Counted from the stretch's first letter, positions 1 through 9,739 are shown. The stretch: DNA of 52,470 nt from Clostridia bacterium (GCA_017546665.1 JAFYSE010000017.1:1-52470), one strand, 5' to 3'. The notes: generated from the letters alone by a model not told the origin. Numbers and translations: made by a program.

Positions 1-1
1 A

Positions 2-2200
2 CAGGATTTCTCAATGAGATATATTCTTGTTGACGGTCACGGTAACTTCGGTTCAGTTGACGGTGACCCACCTGCTGCATACCGTTATACAGAGTCAAGA
101 ATGAGTAAAATCGCTCTTGAAATGCTCACAAATATTGATAAGGACACAGTTGATTTTACAACAAACTATGATGACCGTCTTAAAGAGCCTACTGTTTTGC
201 CATCAAGATATCCTAATCTTTTGGCTAATGGTTCAACAGGTATTGCTGTTGGTATGGCTACAAATATTCCACCTCACAACCTTGGTGAATTGATTGACGG
301 TATCTGCTGTGTAATTGACAATCCTGAAGCAGAACTTGACGATATTATGGAGCATATTAAAGGACCTGACTTCCCGACAAGTGGTATTATTATGGGAAGA
401 AGCGGTATCCGTGCGGCTTATGCTACTGGTCGTGGTAAGATTACACTTCGTGGCCGTGCAGAAATCGTTGAAAATGAGAAAAATGGTAGATTCCAGATTA
501 TTATTACTGAGCTTCCTTATCAGGTAAACAAGGCAAGACTTATTGAGTCTATTGCAGATTTACACAAGGATAAGAGAATTGAAGGACTTTCCGATATCAA
601 TGACTATTCATCAAAACGTGGTGGCGGTATGAGAATAGTTATTGACCTTAAACGAGACGCTAACCCACAGGTTGTGCTTAATCAGTTGTATCAGATGACA
701 CAGCTTCAGATTTCCTATGGTATTATTCAGTTGGCACTTGTTAATGGTGAGCCAAAAATTCTTACATTAAAGCAAATCATTGAAGAATATATCAAGTTCC
801 AGTGTGAAATTATTACAAGAAGAACACAGTATGACCTTAAAAAGGCTCAGGCAAGAGAACATATTCTTGAAGGTCTTGCTCGTGCGATTGATATCGTTGA
901 CGAAATTATTGCAACAATCCGTGGTTGTAAGGGTGGACAAGCAGAAGCAAAAATTGCAATTATGGAAAAATTTGACTTTGATGACCCACAGGCATCAGCA
1001 ATCGTTGCTTTCCGTCTTGGTCAACTTGCAGGACTTGAAATTCAGAAGATTATTGCAGAACGTGATGAGTTAAGAGTAAAAATTGCAGAATATCTTGAAA
1101 TTCTCGGTTCAGAAACAAAGGTTAAAGAAATTCTTAAGGACGAGCTTCAGGTTATCGGCAAGAAATTCAGTGACGAAAGAAGAACAGAAATTTCAAATGT
1201 TCTTGGTGAAGTTGATATTGAAGACCTTATTGCAGAAGAAGACTGTGTATTTACTCTTACAAAGATGGGTTACATCAAACGCCAGCCTGTTGAAACATAT
1301 CAGGTACAGCGTCGTGGTGGTAAGGGTATCAAGGGTATGAGCCGTCGAGAAGAGGACTACGCAGAAAGTATGTTTATCTGCTCATCTCACGATTACATTC
1401 TTTTCTTTACTTCAGAAGGAAAAATGTACAGACTTAAAGGTTATGAAATTCCTGAAGGAAGCAGAACTGGTAAGGGTATGAATATTGTTAATATTCTTCC
1501 AATTACTGCAGAAGAAAAAGTTACTGCTATGCTTCGTGTTCCGGATTTTGGTGAGGATAAATATTTCCTTTGTATGGCAACAAAGAATGGTGTCATTAAA
1601 AGAACTGAACTTGATGCATACAAGAATATCCGTAAGAGTGGTATTATTGCAATCAACCTTGACGAGGGTGACGAGCTTCGTTGGGTAAAACTTACTGATG
1701 GTGAACAGAAACTTATGGTTGCTACTCGCAAGGGTATGAGCATTTGTTTTGATGAAAATGATGCTCGTGCTATTGGTAGAACTGCTCGTGGCGTTCGTGC
1801 AATCACTCTTGGTGAGGGTGATGAAGTTGTAGGAATGGTTATTTTTGAAAATGAAGGTAAAGTTCTTACAATAAGTGAAAAAGGCTATGGCAGAAGAAGT
1901 GATGTATCTAACTATCGTGTTCAGAATCGTGGCGGTAAGGGTCTTACAAACTACCATACAGAACAATATGGTGAAGTTTGTGCAGTTGAAATGGTTGATG
2001 AGACTCAGGATATCATTATGATTTCTTCCGACGGTATTATTATTCGTCTCCCAGCAGAGCAGGTTAGAGAGTGTAATCGTCCTTCAAAGGGTGTAATTCT
2101 TATGAAGACCAAGGAAGGCGAAAGAGTTGTCACAATTTCTCTTGCAGAACATGAAGAAGAAAGCGTAGAAGAAACAGCCGAAGAGGGTAACGAGGAATAA
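2..2200 (+). CDS. gyrA: DNA gyrase subunit A (5' end outside window)
   Basis: Catalytic breakage-reunion subunit of DNA gyrase, which introduces negative supercoils. The reading frame is already open at base 2 (QDFSMRY) and matches the region just before the active-site tyrosine, so about 110 N-terminal residues, including the quinolone-resistance region, lie upstream. The active-site Tyr is the second Tyr of AYRYTE (codon 86-88). The C-terminal pinwheel domain carries the GyrA box QRRGGKG at about 1306-1326, which separates GyrA from ParC. The protein ends in a short acidic tail. An LCP-family gene follows 30 bases downstream on the same strand. The call is very secure; the gene is incomplete only because of the window edge. 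Confidence 0.97.
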   Translation, partial: QDFSMRYILVDGHGNFGSVDGDPPAAYRYTESRMSKIALEMLTNIDKDTVDFTTNYDDRLKEPTVLPSRYPNLLANGSTGIAVGMATNIPPHNLGELIDGICCVIDNPEAELDDIMEHIKGPDFPTSGIIMGRSGIRAAYATGRGKITLRGRAEIVENEKNGRFQIIITELPYQVNKARLIESIADLHKDKRIEGLSDINDYSSKRGGGMRIVIDLKRDANPQVVLNQLYQMTQLQISYGIIQLALVNGEPKILTLKQIIEEYIKFQCEIITRRTQYDLKKAQAREHILEGLARAIDIVDEIIATIRGCKGGQAEAKIAIMEKFDFDDPQASAIVAFRLGQLAGLEIQKIIAERDELRVKIAEYLEILGSETKVKEILKDELQVIGKKFSDERRTEISNVLGEVDIEDLIAEEDCVFTLTKMGYIKRQPVETYQVQRRGGKGIKGMSRREEDYAESMFICSSHDYILFFTSEGKMYRLKGYEIPEGSRTGKGMNIVNILPITAEEKVTAMLRVPDFGEDKYFLCMATKNGVIKRTELDAYKNIRKSGIIAINLDEGDELRWVKLTDGEQKLMVATRKGMSICFDENDARAIGRTARGVRAITLGEGDEVVGMVIFENEGKVLTISEKGYGRRSDVSNYRVQNRGGKGLTNYHTEQYGEVCAVEMVDETQDIIMISSDGIIIRLPAEQVRECNRPSKGVILMKTKEGERVVTISLAEHEEESVEETAEEGNEE

Positions 2201-2230
2201 TTCACAATCCTTTTGAAAGGAAGAGTCTTT

Positions 2231-3469
2231 ATGGACGATAAGATGAATAAAAACCAAGAGAATATGGATGAGAGTGTTGTGGAGTTCAAGGAAACAGAAA
2301 AAACACTTACTCCCGAAGAACTGAAAAAAGAAAAAAGAAGAAAAAGAAGAAAAGGAATTTTCATTTTCTTTGTTGTGTTTATGTCTGTTATCCTTATTTC
2401 ACTAGGAACCGTTGCGGCATTTGTTTTTAGTAAACTTGGAAAAATCAACTATGAAACTCCTGAACAAACAACTGTCGATACAAAACAGGAATTTGTCGAA
2501 AAAGAAGAAGATATCGTTGAGTTTGAAGGAATAGATGATGCTACCGGCAGCAGTTTTAGAGAAATCCTTAAAAACTGGGCAACAAATGGTGGAAAGAAAA
2601 TGTCTGGAAAGACAGTCATAAATATTCTTTTAGTTGGTAGTGATGCATCTGCAAAGGACCCAACTCGTGCAAATTCTGCTGATAGTGGTAATACGGATGT
2701 AATGATGTTAGCTTCTGTTGATATTAAGAATGAAACAATTAAGTTGGTTTCCTTTATGCGTGATAGCTATACCTATATGGACCAATTTGACAGATATGCA
2801 AAGCTTAATGCCGCATGTGCAAATGGTGGGCCATCGTATCTTGTTGAGACAATAGAGAATGACTATAAAATTGAAATCGACGGATATGTAATGGTTGATT
2901 TGGATTCTTTTGTTCAAGTAATTGACCTTCTTGGTGGAGTTAATGTTAATGTTCCTCAATATATTGCTAATTACCTCACAAATGGTAATGGTGTTTTCCC
3001 GGGTGGAAATGTTGTTCTTTCGGGAGAACAGGCATTAAGATTTTGTCGTGTAAGATATTCCGATGCAGACGGAGATGTTAGCCGAACTGCACGTCAAAGA
3101 CAGGTTATAAATGCAATCATTCAAAAGTGCAAAGGTGCTTCCCTTGGTGAAATCAATGCAATCGCAGACGTTGTTCTTGCAAATGTAAGAACTAACATCA
3201 GTCAAAAAACAATTTTAAGCTATGCTGCAAAGGCAGTTTCAGATAATTGGGCAAGTTTTACTATTTTGGAAATGACAATGCCGGACAAATATACACGTGC
3301 TACGTATACGTCGGCATCAACTGCATGGATTTGGATTGTGGACTATCCATTGGCAGCTCAGACAACTCAGCTTTTCCTCTATGGAGAAACAAATATTACT
3401 TTGCCGGAAGAACGACAGACGGCAATCAGTATAATGGGTAAATCTGTGCCCAAAAAGCCCACTAATTAA
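2231..3469 (+). CDS. LCP (LytR-CpsA-Psr) family cell-wall polymer ligase
   Basis: Membrane-anchored phosphotransferase of the family that attaches teichoic acids or capsule polymers to peptidoglycan. ATG 2231 is chosen because AAAGGAAGAG lies 6-8 bases upstream; a TTG at 2213 overlaps that site. The N-terminus is charged and cytoplasmic, with a Lys/Arg-rich stretch before one membrane helix at about residues 43-66. The external LCP domain shows NILLVGSD near 131, NTDVMMLASVD near 154 and the Arg-rich active-site segment CRVRYSDADGD with RTARQRQ near 280-295, the usual signatures of the family. Length (412 aa) is normal. It lies between gyrA and a CPBP protease. The exact polymer cannot be told. 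Confidence 0.9.
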   Translation: MDDKMNKNQENMDESVVEFKETEKTLTPEELKKEKRRKRRKGIFIFFVVFMSVILISLGTVAAFVFSKLGKINYETPEQTTVDTKQEFVEKEEDIVEFEGIDDATGSSFREILKNWATNGGKKMSGKTVINILLVGSDASAKDPTRANSADSGNTDVMMLASVDIKNETIKLVSFMRDSYTYMDQFDRYAKLNAACANGGPSYLVETIENDYKIEIDGYVMVDLDSFVQVIDLLGGVNVNVPQYIANYLTNGNGVFPGGNVVLSGEQALRFCRVRYSDADGDVSRTARQRQVINAIIQKCKGASLGEINAIADVVLANVRTNISQKTILSYAAKAVSDNWASFTILEMTMPDKYTRATYTSASTAWIWIVDYPLAAQTTQLFLYGETNITLPEERQTAISIMGKSVPKKPTN

Positions 3470-3481
3470 AGGTGTGAATTA

Positions 3482-4558
3482 ATGGATAATAATTTTAATA
3501 CAAATGGTCAACAAAATAGTTGGCAGGTTCCACCAAGTTATAATTCCAATGGATATTATAATTACGGTGCGTATGTAAATAGCGAATATTATCAAAAGTT
3601 AGAACAAAAGAAGAAGGAAAAAAAGGATATAAAAACAATAGGAAAAAATTGCGGTATCGGTGCTTTGCTTTATCTTGCGATTGCTTATGGTGTAGCTTTT
3701 GTAGCAACTATATTGGCAACTATTTTTCCTTCGTTTAACGTGGTTTTCTCGGATAAAACTGCAATCTTTGCTTTTGATTCTGTTTCATCAATATTGGCAT
3801 TAGGTATTCCTTTTGCTTTAGTCTTTGTTATTTTAAAAAATAAAAAGTTAATGAAAGCATTACCTTATGAGAAACCAGAAAATCCAAAGGCAGCAGGATA
3901 TCTTACTCTTTTATCCATTCCGGTTATGGTTTTTTCGTCAATAATAATCAATTATATATCCGCAATTATTCAAGCGATTCTTGGAGTGGAATTTAATAGT
4001 AATATTGAAAACACAAAAATTTCAGGTGTAATAGGAGTTTTGGCAGTATGTATAAGTATTGCTATTGTTCCTGCAATATTGGAAGAGTTTGTTGTAAGGG
4101 GTGTTGCGTTGCAGTCCTTACGGAAATATGGAGACAAATTTGCGATTTTAGTTTCGGCACTTTTCTTCTCAATTCTCCATGGCAATATGCTTCAAATACC
4201 ATATACCTTTGTTGGTGGATTAATCCTTGGTTATCTCGCTGTAAAAACCAAGAGTTTGTGGCCACCAATGATTCTACATTTTGTAAACAATTTCTATTCT
4301 GCTATTGTTTTAATTGTGACGGACAATTTTAGCGAAAAAGCAGGAACTTATGTTACTTATGTGATATGGATATTATTCATATTGTTTGGTGTTTTTGGTG
4401 CTATCGGATATATGGGTAATAGGGAAAAAGCTCCATTGTCCGAAGGAGAAAGCGTACTTACAACTAAAGAAAAGATAGTCGCTTTTATTAAAAATGGTCC
4501 AATGATAACAATGATTATTCTATTTGGAATAATGGCAATAAACAGTATTGCTTTTTAA
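3482..4558 (+). CDS. CPBP-family intramembrane metalloprotease
   Basis: Polytopic membrane protein of the CAAX-protease/bacteriocin-processing (CPBP, Abi) family. The N-terminal 50 residues are Asn/Tyr/Gln-rich and cytoplasmic, followed by about eight hydrophobic segments. The three catalytic motifs are all present: EExxxR at residues 201-206 (EEFVVR), FxxxH ending at His233 (FSILH) and HxxxN at His266-Asn270 (HFVNN). It should therefore be active. It starts 12 bases after the LCP gene with GGTGTG upstream of ATG 3482, and its stop lies 2 bases before tadA, so it belongs to the same operon. Its substrate is unknown; members of this family take part in prenyl-protein processing, bacteriocin immunity and envelope signalling. 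Confidence 0.9.
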   Translation: MDNNFNTNGQQNSWQVPPSYNSNGYYNYGAYVNSEYYQKLEQKKKEKKDIKTIGKNCGIGALLYLAIAYGVAFVATILATIFPSFNVVFSDKTAIFAFDSVSSILALGIPFALVFVILKNKKLMKALPYEKPENPKAAGYLTLLSIPVMVFSSIIINYISAIIQAILGVEFNSNIENTKISGVIGVLAVCISIAIVPAILEEFVVRGVALQSLRKYGDKFAILVSALFFSILHGNMLQIPYTFVGGLILGYLAVKTKSLWPPMILHFVNNFYSAIVLIVTDNFSEKAGTYVTYVIWILFILFGVFGAIGYMGNREKAPLSEGESVLTTKEKIVAFIKNGPMITMIILFGIMAINSIAF

Positions 4559-4560
4559 TT

Positions 4561-5028
4561 ATGGATAAGTTAGATTATATGAAATATGCTCTTTCTCTTG
4601 CCAAGAAATCAGCAGAGGAAGGCGAAGTGCCTGTGGGTGCAATCGTTGTTTGCGACGGTAAAATTGTGGGCGAGGGCAGAAATCGTAGAGAAATTGTGAA
4701 AAATGCTCTGCACCATGCAGAAATTGAAGCAATCAATGAATCTTGTAAAAATCTTGGTGGCTGGCGACTTTGGAAATGTGATTTGTATGTCACATTGGAG
4801 CCTTGCCCCATGTGTGCAGGTGCAATTATAAATTCAAGAATTAAAAATGTGTATTTTGGTGCAAGTGACCAAAAAAACGGTGCTGTCGTTTCGGCGGCAC
4901 GTCTTTTTGATATGAACTTTACTCATAAGCCTTTATATGAGGGTGGAATTATGGGCGAAGAATGTGCCGATATTCTTTCAACATTCTTTAAAGATTTAAG
5001 AAAACAGAAAGCGGGTGAAGAAAAATGA
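4561..5028 (+). CDS. tadA: tRNA-specific adenosine deaminase TadA
   Basis: Zinc deaminase that converts the wobble adenosine (A34) of tRNA-Arg(ACG) to inosine. The cytidine-deaminase signature is complete: HAE at residues 52-54 (zinc His and proton-shuttle Glu) and PCxxC at 81-85 (PCPMC). The length of 155 aa is normal. The ATG lies 2 bases after the previous stop and has no clear Shine-Dalgarno sequence (upstream bases are TGCTTTTTAATT), so translation is probably coupled to the CPBP gene. Its TGA overlaps the ATG of mnmE as ATGA, which places two tRNA wobble-modification genes next to each other. Confidence 0.95.
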   Translation: MDKLDYMKYALSLAKKSAEEGEVPVGAIVVCDGKIVGEGRNRREIVKNALHHAEIEAINESCKNLGGWRLWKCDLYVTLEPCPMCAGAIINSRIKNVYFGASDQKNGAVVSAARLFDMNFTHKPLYEGGIMGEECADILSTFFKDLRKQKAGEEK

Positions 5029-6386
5029 GTACTGTAGCGGCTATTTCAACAGGACGTGCCCCAGGTGGTATCGGTGTTATAAGAATTTCCGGCGAAAATG
5101 CCATAGGTGTTGCAGATAAAGTTTTTTCTTCATTCAATGGAAAGAAATTAAGTGAAATTTCTGGCTATTCTGCACTTTATGGCAAGGCTTTTGATAGTAA
5201 TGGTAACATTGATAATGTTGTTGCCTTGCTTTTTAGGGCACCCAAAAGCTATACGGGTGAGGATGTTGTTGAAATATCTTGCCACGGTGGACTTTTTGTC
5301 ACTGACAAAGTGCTTAAAGCAGTTTATGATGCAGGAGCAATACCTGCCGAAGCAGGAGAATTCACTAAAAGAGCCTTTTTAAACGGAAAAATGGACCTAA
5401 CAAGTGCAGAATCTGTTATGAATATTATTTCTGCACAGGGTGAACAGGCAGAGAAAATTGCCCTTGGTGTTTTAGAGGGCAGACTTTTTAAAGAAATCAA
5501 AAAAATTAATGATAAATTAGTATATGATATGGCTTTGCTTTCGGCTTGGGTTGATTATCCTTATGAAGAAATTGAAGATTTGTCGGATAATAATCTTAAA
5601 GAGCATATTGAGGAAAGCATAAATAGTCTGGAAAAGTTAATAAACGACTTCTCAAAAGGACAAATTATAATGGAGGGTGTTGATACTGCCATTGTGGGTT
5701 GTCCCAATGTTGGCAAATCAACACTTATGAATTTGCTTTCAGGTACAGAAAAATCTATTGTTACTGAAATTGCAGGAACAACAAGGGATATTGTTGAAGA
5801 TACTGTAAATGTGGGCGGAATAACACTTCGTCTTGCTGATACTGCAGGCGTTCGTGAAACTGAAGATGTTGTTGAGAGCATTGGTGTTGACCGAGCAGTA
5901 AAAAGACTTGAAACAGCAGAGTTGGTTCTTGCAGTTTTTGATGCAAGTCGTGAGCTTAATGAGCAGGATAAGAAACTTATTGAGCTTTGCAAGGGCAAAA
6001 AAACAATAGGAATTGTCAATAAAACTGATTTAGACAAAAACTATCTAAACGGTGAGATTGAGAAAAATTTCTCGCAGACAGTTTTTATCTCAGCCAAAAC
6101 AGGAAACGGAAAAGAGGAGCTTACAAGAGCGATTGAACAGACTCTTGGTACTGCAGATTTTGATACATCTGCTACTGCTATTGTCAACGACCGTCAATGT
6201 GATTGCTGTAAAAAAGCTCTTGATGCATTGAAGGATGCAGAAAATGCACTTTTGTTTGGAATGACAATGGATGCAGTTACAGTTTGTCTTGATTCAGCCA
6301 TTGAAAATCTTATGATTTTAACAGGGGAAAAGGCAACAGAGCTTGTTGTTAATGAAATTTTTGCACAATTCTGTGTGGGCAAATAA
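5025..6386 (+). CDS. mnmE: tRNA modification GTPase MnmE (TrmE)
   Basis: GTPase that works with MnmG to add carboxymethylaminomethyl groups to U34 of tRNAs. The N-terminal tetrahydrofolate-binding domain starts TVAAISTGRAPGGIGVIRISG. The G domain has the P-loop GCPNVGKS (about 224-231), the switch segment AGTTRD, DTAG and NKTD. The protein ends in FCVGK, matching the conserved C-terminal C-x-GK motif whose Cys is needed for modification. At 453 aa it is full length. The ATG overlaps the tadA stop by 4 bases. An Mrp-type ATPase follows after 43 bases. No MnmG is present in this window. Confidence 0.97.
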   Translation: MSTVAAISTGRAPGGIGVIRISGENAIGVADKVFSSFNGKKLSEISGYSALYGKAFDSNGNIDNVVALLFRAPKSYTGEDVVEISCHGGLFVTDKVLKAVYDAGAIPAEAGEFTKRAFLNGKMDLTSAESVMNIISAQGEQAEKIALGVLEGRLFKEIKKINDKLVYDMALLSAWVDYPYEEIEDLSDNNLKEHIEESINSLEKLINDFSKGQIIMEGVDTAIVGCPNVGKSTLMNLLSGTEKSIVTEIAGTTRDIVEDTVNVGGITLRLADTAGVRETEDVVESIGVDRAVKRLETAELVLAVFDASRELNEQDKKLIELCKGKKTIGIVNKTDLDKNYLNGEIEKNFSQTVFISAKTGNGKEELTRAIEQTLGTADFDTSATAIVNDRQCDCCKKALDALKDAENALLFGMTMDAVTVCLDSAIENLMILTGEKATELVVNEIFAQFCVGK

Positions 6387-6429
6387 AGAATAGTTAGAAA
6401 ATATCTATCTTGAAAAGAGGTTATATAAA

Positions 6430-7245
6430 ATGAGTGGATGTAGTGGAAATTGCAGCAGTTGTTCATCAAACTGCGATAGCAAAAAGCAGGATTTACGTAT
6501 TCCCGGAAATCCAATGAGTGATGTTAAAAAGGTAATTGGTGTTGTAAGTGGTAAAGGTGGCGTTGGAAAAAGCTTCGTAACATCATCACTTGCAGTAACA
6601 GCACAGACAATGGGTTATCAGACAGCAATTCTTGATGCTGATATTACTGGTCCATCAATCCCAAAGGCTTTTGGTGTTCACGGCAACCCTGAAGGCACAG
6701 CAGACGGTATGTATCCATTGGAGTCTAAATTAGGCACAAGAATTATGAGTGTTAATCTCCTTCTTCAAAGAGAAGACCAACCGGTTATTTGGCGTGGTCC
6801 CGTAATTTCAGGAGTCATTCACCAATTCTGGCAAGAGACTGTATGGGGCGATGTTGATTTTATGTTTGTTGATATGCCTCCCGGAACAGGCGATGTTCCA
6901 CTCACAGTTTTTCAGTCACTTCCACTTGACGGAATTGTTATTGTAACAACCCCTCAGGATTTAGTTACATTGATTGTTAAAAAAGCAGTTAATATGGCAA
7001 AAATGATGAATGTTCCGATTATTGGTATAGTTGAGAATATGAGTTATTTTGAATGTCCTGACTGCAATAAAAAGCACTATATTTATGGTGAAGGCAAGAT
7101 TGACGAAATTGCAAAGGAACTCGATATTCCTGTTCTTGCAAAATTACCTATCAACCCTGCAAATGCTGCACTTGTTGATAAGGGATGCATCGAACTTAGC
7201 GAAGAAAAACAATTTATTGATGTAATTAAAAAGATTGCTGAATAA
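6430..7245 (+). CDS. Mrp/NBP35-type P-loop ATPase (Fe-S cluster carrier)
   Basis: Cytosolic ParA/MinD-like ATPase of the Mrp/ApbC/NBP35 group, which carries Fe-S clusters to apoproteins. The deviant Walker A GKGGVGKS is at residues 41-48 and the Walker B segment is DFMFVDMPPGTGD. A conserved CxxC pair (FECPDC, about 209-212), the cluster-binding site at the dimer interface, is present. The N-terminus lacks the DUF59/MIP18 domain seen in many bacterial Mrp proteins. It has instead four closely spaced Cys (residues 4, 8, 11, 15), as in NBP35-like forms. GAGG lies upstream of ATG 6430. A bidirectional terminator follows the stop codon. Confidence 0.93.
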   Translation: MSGCSGNCSSCSSNCDSKKQDLRIPGNPMSDVKKVIGVVSGKGGVGKSFVTSSLAVTAQTMGYQTAILDADITGPSIPKAFGVHGNPEGTADGMYPLESKLGTRIMSVNLLLQREDQPVIWRGPVISGVIHQFWQETVWGDVDFMFVDMPPGTGDVPLTVFQSLPLDGIVIVTTPQDLVTLIVKKAVNMAKMMNVPIIGIVENMSYFECPDCNKKHYIYGEGKIDEIAKELDIPVLAKLPINPANAALVDKGCIELSEEKQFIDVIKKIAE

Positions 7246-7252
7246 AAATTAA

Positions 7253-7277
7253 GGACTACCGATTGGTAGTCCTTTTT
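7253..7277. terminator. bidirectional Rho-independent terminator
   Basis: Eight-bp perfect stem GGACTACC / GGTAGTCC with a 4-base loop. On the plus strand it is followed by TTTTTAT (end of the mrp operon). On the minus strand the flank AATTTTT serves the convergent membrane-protein gene. The same stem recurs at 8675-8695. Confidence 0.9.
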
Positions 7278-7291
7278 ATATGTATTTTATA

Positions 7292-7702
7292 TCAATATAA
7301 TATTTTTGAGAGAATGAAACAAGTCCAGAGAGCAACTACAAATAACCCCTCTGCAGGAATCGCAAGTTTTGTATATGGACATTTCCAACCCTTGTCAACA
7401 CAAAGGAAAATTGTTCTTGTTACAAAAACAGTTGTTGCAAAGAAAAGTCCACCAATCATTGAATAGTATGGTGTTTTAAGGGCTAACATAAGGAAAAGCA
7501 AAAACCCACCCAAAGCACCTGAAATACCACCGTAATAAACACGAATTTCTGTAATACCTGCGTTATCAACGGGCTTTACTGAAAAACTTTCAGCATTTTT
7601 TAATGGACTTATAATAAACACAATCGCCATACCAAAAAAGTAAAGCACAAGTCCAATAGTGGCAACCGCCGCAGGAATATTTGACATTATAATTTCTTTC
7701 AT
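7292..7702 (-). CDS. small membrane protein, DUF4345-like
   Basis: A 136-aa protein with about four hydrophobic segments. The segment TEIRVYYGGISGALGGFLL resembles the Glu/Arg-YGG signature of DUF4345 membrane proteins, whose function is unknown. The family assignment is from memory and moderate. ATG 7702 is preceded by AAGGAG at a good distance; an internal ATG at 7687 is less likely. It lies 12 bases after an eight-helix membrane protein on the same strand, so the two probably form a bicistron. That bicistron is isolated on both sides by terminators that share the same stem. No enzymatic motif is visible. Confidence 0.72.
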   Translation of the reverse strand: MKEIIMSNIPAAVATIGLVLYFFGMAIVFIISPLKNAESFSVKPVDNAGITEIRVYYGGISGALGGFLLFLMLALKTPYYSMIGGLFFATTVFVTRTIFLCVDKGWKCPYTKLAIPAEGLFVVALWTCFILSKILY

Positions 7703-7714
7703 AGTAATTCTCCT

Positions 7715-8617
7715 TTATACATTTACGGTTTCTGTGATTTTCTTTTTATCAAAGAAAGAAGTAAAGTTAATCATAAACAAAAGTGCATAAGCAACCCACA
7801 TAGGAAGGTTTTCAATAAACGCACTCTTGCCAACAGTTACAAGTAAAACAAGCATAAGTGCAAGAATAATAACAAAAATAATTGTTGCGATTATGTACTT
7901 TTTATCTTTCTGCTTACATTTGTGGAAAAGGAAGATTACCATACCTGCTGCACCGAAGAATGCAAAAATCAAGGCAGATGCCCAGTGACCTAAACATCTT
8001 GCAGTCATAATAAGCTCAAGACCGGCAGAAGGCACATTTATTGTAACGAAAAGTGCAGCACAACCAAGACTTGTTATAATAATTCCTGCTTTTCCATAGT
8101 AATTATTTTTCCTATACATATAAAGCACATTAGTGAAAATGGAAAGGGAAGAAAGCACACCCCAAATTTTGTATTCCAACGGATATTTAAGACCTAACAT
8201 ACTTGCAGTAACATCAGTTAAAATGTTACCAAATTGCTCTGGAAAACTTAAAAATCCATACCAGGTGATAAAGGCAAAGCCTGCGATAAGGTTTGCAACA
8301 CAGAAAACCGTTGTTGCCTTGCCCAACTTTTCAGCAAATAAAATCTTCTTAATAAAGAAAGCATAGAAGAAAAGCAAAACTGTTGAACCGATTACCCAAA
8401 GCCAATAAATCGTTTGATTAGCATACATTGGCTCATAAAGCATACCGTCAAATTTTGCAATAAATTGGTCAGTAGGTAAAGCTAAATCTGCGTCTGTGGG
8501 AATAATATATGGATACTGGTCCCAACTCATAACAAAGGACATCCATAAACCATAAACAACAGCAACAATGCCCCACATAACAGTATAAATTTTCATCATT
8601 TTTTTGTTATCTGTCAT
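7715..8617 (-). CDS. polytopic membrane protein of unknown function
   Basis: A 300-aa protein with about eight predicted membrane helices, a short charged N-terminus (MTDNKKMMK) and a Lys-rich C-terminus. I do not recognise a family. ATG 8617 is chosen because GGAGGGG lies 6 bases upstream; an ATG at 8632 sits inside that ribosome site. The loop between helices 1 and 2 is long and acidic/aromatic (about residues 33-62), probably extracytoplasmic. It is followed after 12 bases by the DUF4345-like gene. Together they could form a small transporter or sensor complex, but nothing in the sequence shows which. Confidence 0.8.
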   Translation of the reverse strand: MTDNKKMMKIYTVMWGIVAVVYGLWMSFVMSWDQYPYIIPTDADLALPTDQFIAKFDGMLYEPMYANQTIYWLWVIGSTVLLFFYAFFIKKILFAEKLGKATTVFCVANLIAGFAFITWYGFLSFPEQFGNILTDVTASMLGLKYPLEYKIWGVLSSLSIFTNVLYMYRKNNYYGKAGIIITSLGCAALFVTINVPSAGLELIMTARCLGHWASALIFAFFGAAGMVIFLFHKCKQKDKKYIIATIIFVIILALMLVLLVTVGKSAFIENLPMWVAYALLFMINFTSFFDKKKITETVNV

Positions 8618-8668
8618 ATCAATCCCCTCCATAAAAATATTTTAGCACTAAACCAACTTAAAAGCAAC

Positions 8669-8695
8669 AAAAAAGGACTACCGATTTGGTAGTCC
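8669..8695 (-). terminator. Rho-independent terminator of efp operon
   Basis: Perfect stem GGACTACC / GGTAGTCC (8675-8695) with a 5-base loop. On the minus strand it is followed by TTTTTTG, downstream of the CD1247-like gene. It differs from the terminator at 7253 by one loop base. Confidence 0.9.
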
Positions 8696-8710
8696 TTTAA
8701 TCTTTTTTAA

Positions 8711-9127
8711 TTATTCTTCGTCTTCGCAGCAGTCACAATCACATTCGAATTCGAGAACTTCGCCACAGTTTGGACAATCTGCTTCACCGTCGAGAATGAT
8801 TTCTTCGTCGAAGTAAATTACTTCACCACAGTTTGGGCATTCAACTTCGTACATATCTTCGTCACAATCGCAGCAATCGTCACAATCACAGTCACAATCG
8901 TCACATTCGTCATAGAAGATATCTTCGAGTTCTGCAAGGTCTTCGTCAACTTCGTCAAGCTGCTGTGTAACAAGACCCATTTCATCATCAAGGTCGCTTA
9001 CTGTAAGTGCGATGTCTTCAAGAACATCGAGAACAGCGTTAATAACTTTTGTTTCTTTATCGTCCTTGTCAAAATCAAGACCTTCAACAAGACCCTTGAG
9101 ATAAGCTACTTTTTCAGTAATTGTCAT
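8711..9127 (-). CDS. CD1247-like acidic protein with Cys-rich C-terminus
   Basis: A 138-aa protein. Residues 1-70 (KVAYLKGLVEGL ... EDLAELED) match the helical N-terminal domain described in Clostridia as CD1247-like. The C-terminal half is extreme: an Asp/Cys run CDDCDCDCDDCCDCDED at about 75-91, then two CPNCG knuckles (about 97-101 and 118-122), suggesting a zinc ribbon, then another Cys/Asp tail. ATG 9127 has GGAGGA 8 bases upstream; a TTG at 9142 falls in front of that site and is rejected. It is the second gene after efp, 15 bases away. Function is unknown; metal binding is inferred from the Cys pattern. Confidence 0.85.
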   Translation of the reverse strand: MTITEKVAYLKGLVEGLDFDKDDKETKVINAVLDVLEDIALTVSDLDDEMGLVTQQLDEVDEDLAELEDIFYDECDDCDCDCDDCCDCDEDMYEVECPNCGEVIYFDEEIILDGEADCPNCGEVLEFECDCDCCEDEE

Positions 9128-9142
9128 TTTAGTTTCCTCCAA

Positions 9143-9700
9143 TTATGCTCTTGACATATACTCGCCTGTACGAGTGTCAACGTTAATCATTTCGCCTTCT
9201 TCAATGAAGAGAGGAACTTTGATTTCTGCTCCAGTTTCAAGAGTAGCAGGTTTTGTAGCGTTAGTTGCTGTGTTACCTGCAAAGCCAGGGTCAGTCTGTG
9301 TAACTTGAAGAGTTACGAATGTTGGTGGTTCAACACCGAAAACACTACCCTTGTATGAAAGAATTTTACAAACCATGTTTTCCTTAACAAATTTAAAGTT
9401 GTCGCCAAGGTCTGAAGCATTTACAGGAACCATATCGTATGTTTCCTGGTCCATGAAGTAGTAAAGTCCACCATCACTGTAAGAATATTCCATATCTTTT
9501 CTTTCAATGACAGCTGTTGGATACTTTTCAGTTGGGTTGAAAGTTCTTTCAACAACACCACCTGAAATAACGTTCTTAATTTTTGCTCTTACGAAAGCAG
9601 CGCCCTTACCAGGTTTAACATGCTGGAATTCAACGATTTGATAAACGTTGCCATCCATTTCAAATGTTACGCCGTTTCTGAAATCACCTGCTGATACCAT
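9143..9700 (-). CDS. efp: translation elongation factor P
   Basis: EF-P binds stalled ribosomes and helps form Pro-Pro bonds. The three-barrel protein is full length (185 aa). The tip loop reads [13 protein letters not shown], with Lys32 at the position modified in E. coli (Lys34). The C-terminal OB domain has the conserved stretch GDMI-like [19 protein letters not shown] precedes ATG 9700, and a strong promoter lies at 9740-9768. The gene is followed by the CD1247-like gene in the same transcript. Which Lys-modification pathway acts here cannot be told, as no modification gene is in the window. Confidence 0.97.
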   Translation of the reverse strand: MVSAGDFRNGVTFEMDGNVYQIVEFQHVKPGKGAAFVRAKIKNVISGGVVERTFNPTEKYPTAVIERKDMEYSYSDGGLYYFMDQETYDMVPVNASDLGDNFKFVKENMVCKILSYKGSVFGVEPPTFVTLQVTQTDPGFAGNTATNATKPATLETGAEIKVPLFIEEGEMINVDTRTGEYMSRA

Positions 9701-9739
9701 AGGTAGTATACCTCCGTTTTTGTTTTTAATACATTATAA

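Noticed and set aside
1412-1966. Long minus-strand ORFs inside gyrA
   Set aside because: Shadow frames of a strongly conserved gene; Thr/Ser/Asn-rich composition reflects reverse codons.
7263-7466. Plus-strand ORF after the mrp terminator
   Set aside because: Antisense to the DUF4345-like gene, no ribosome site, begins in the terminator.
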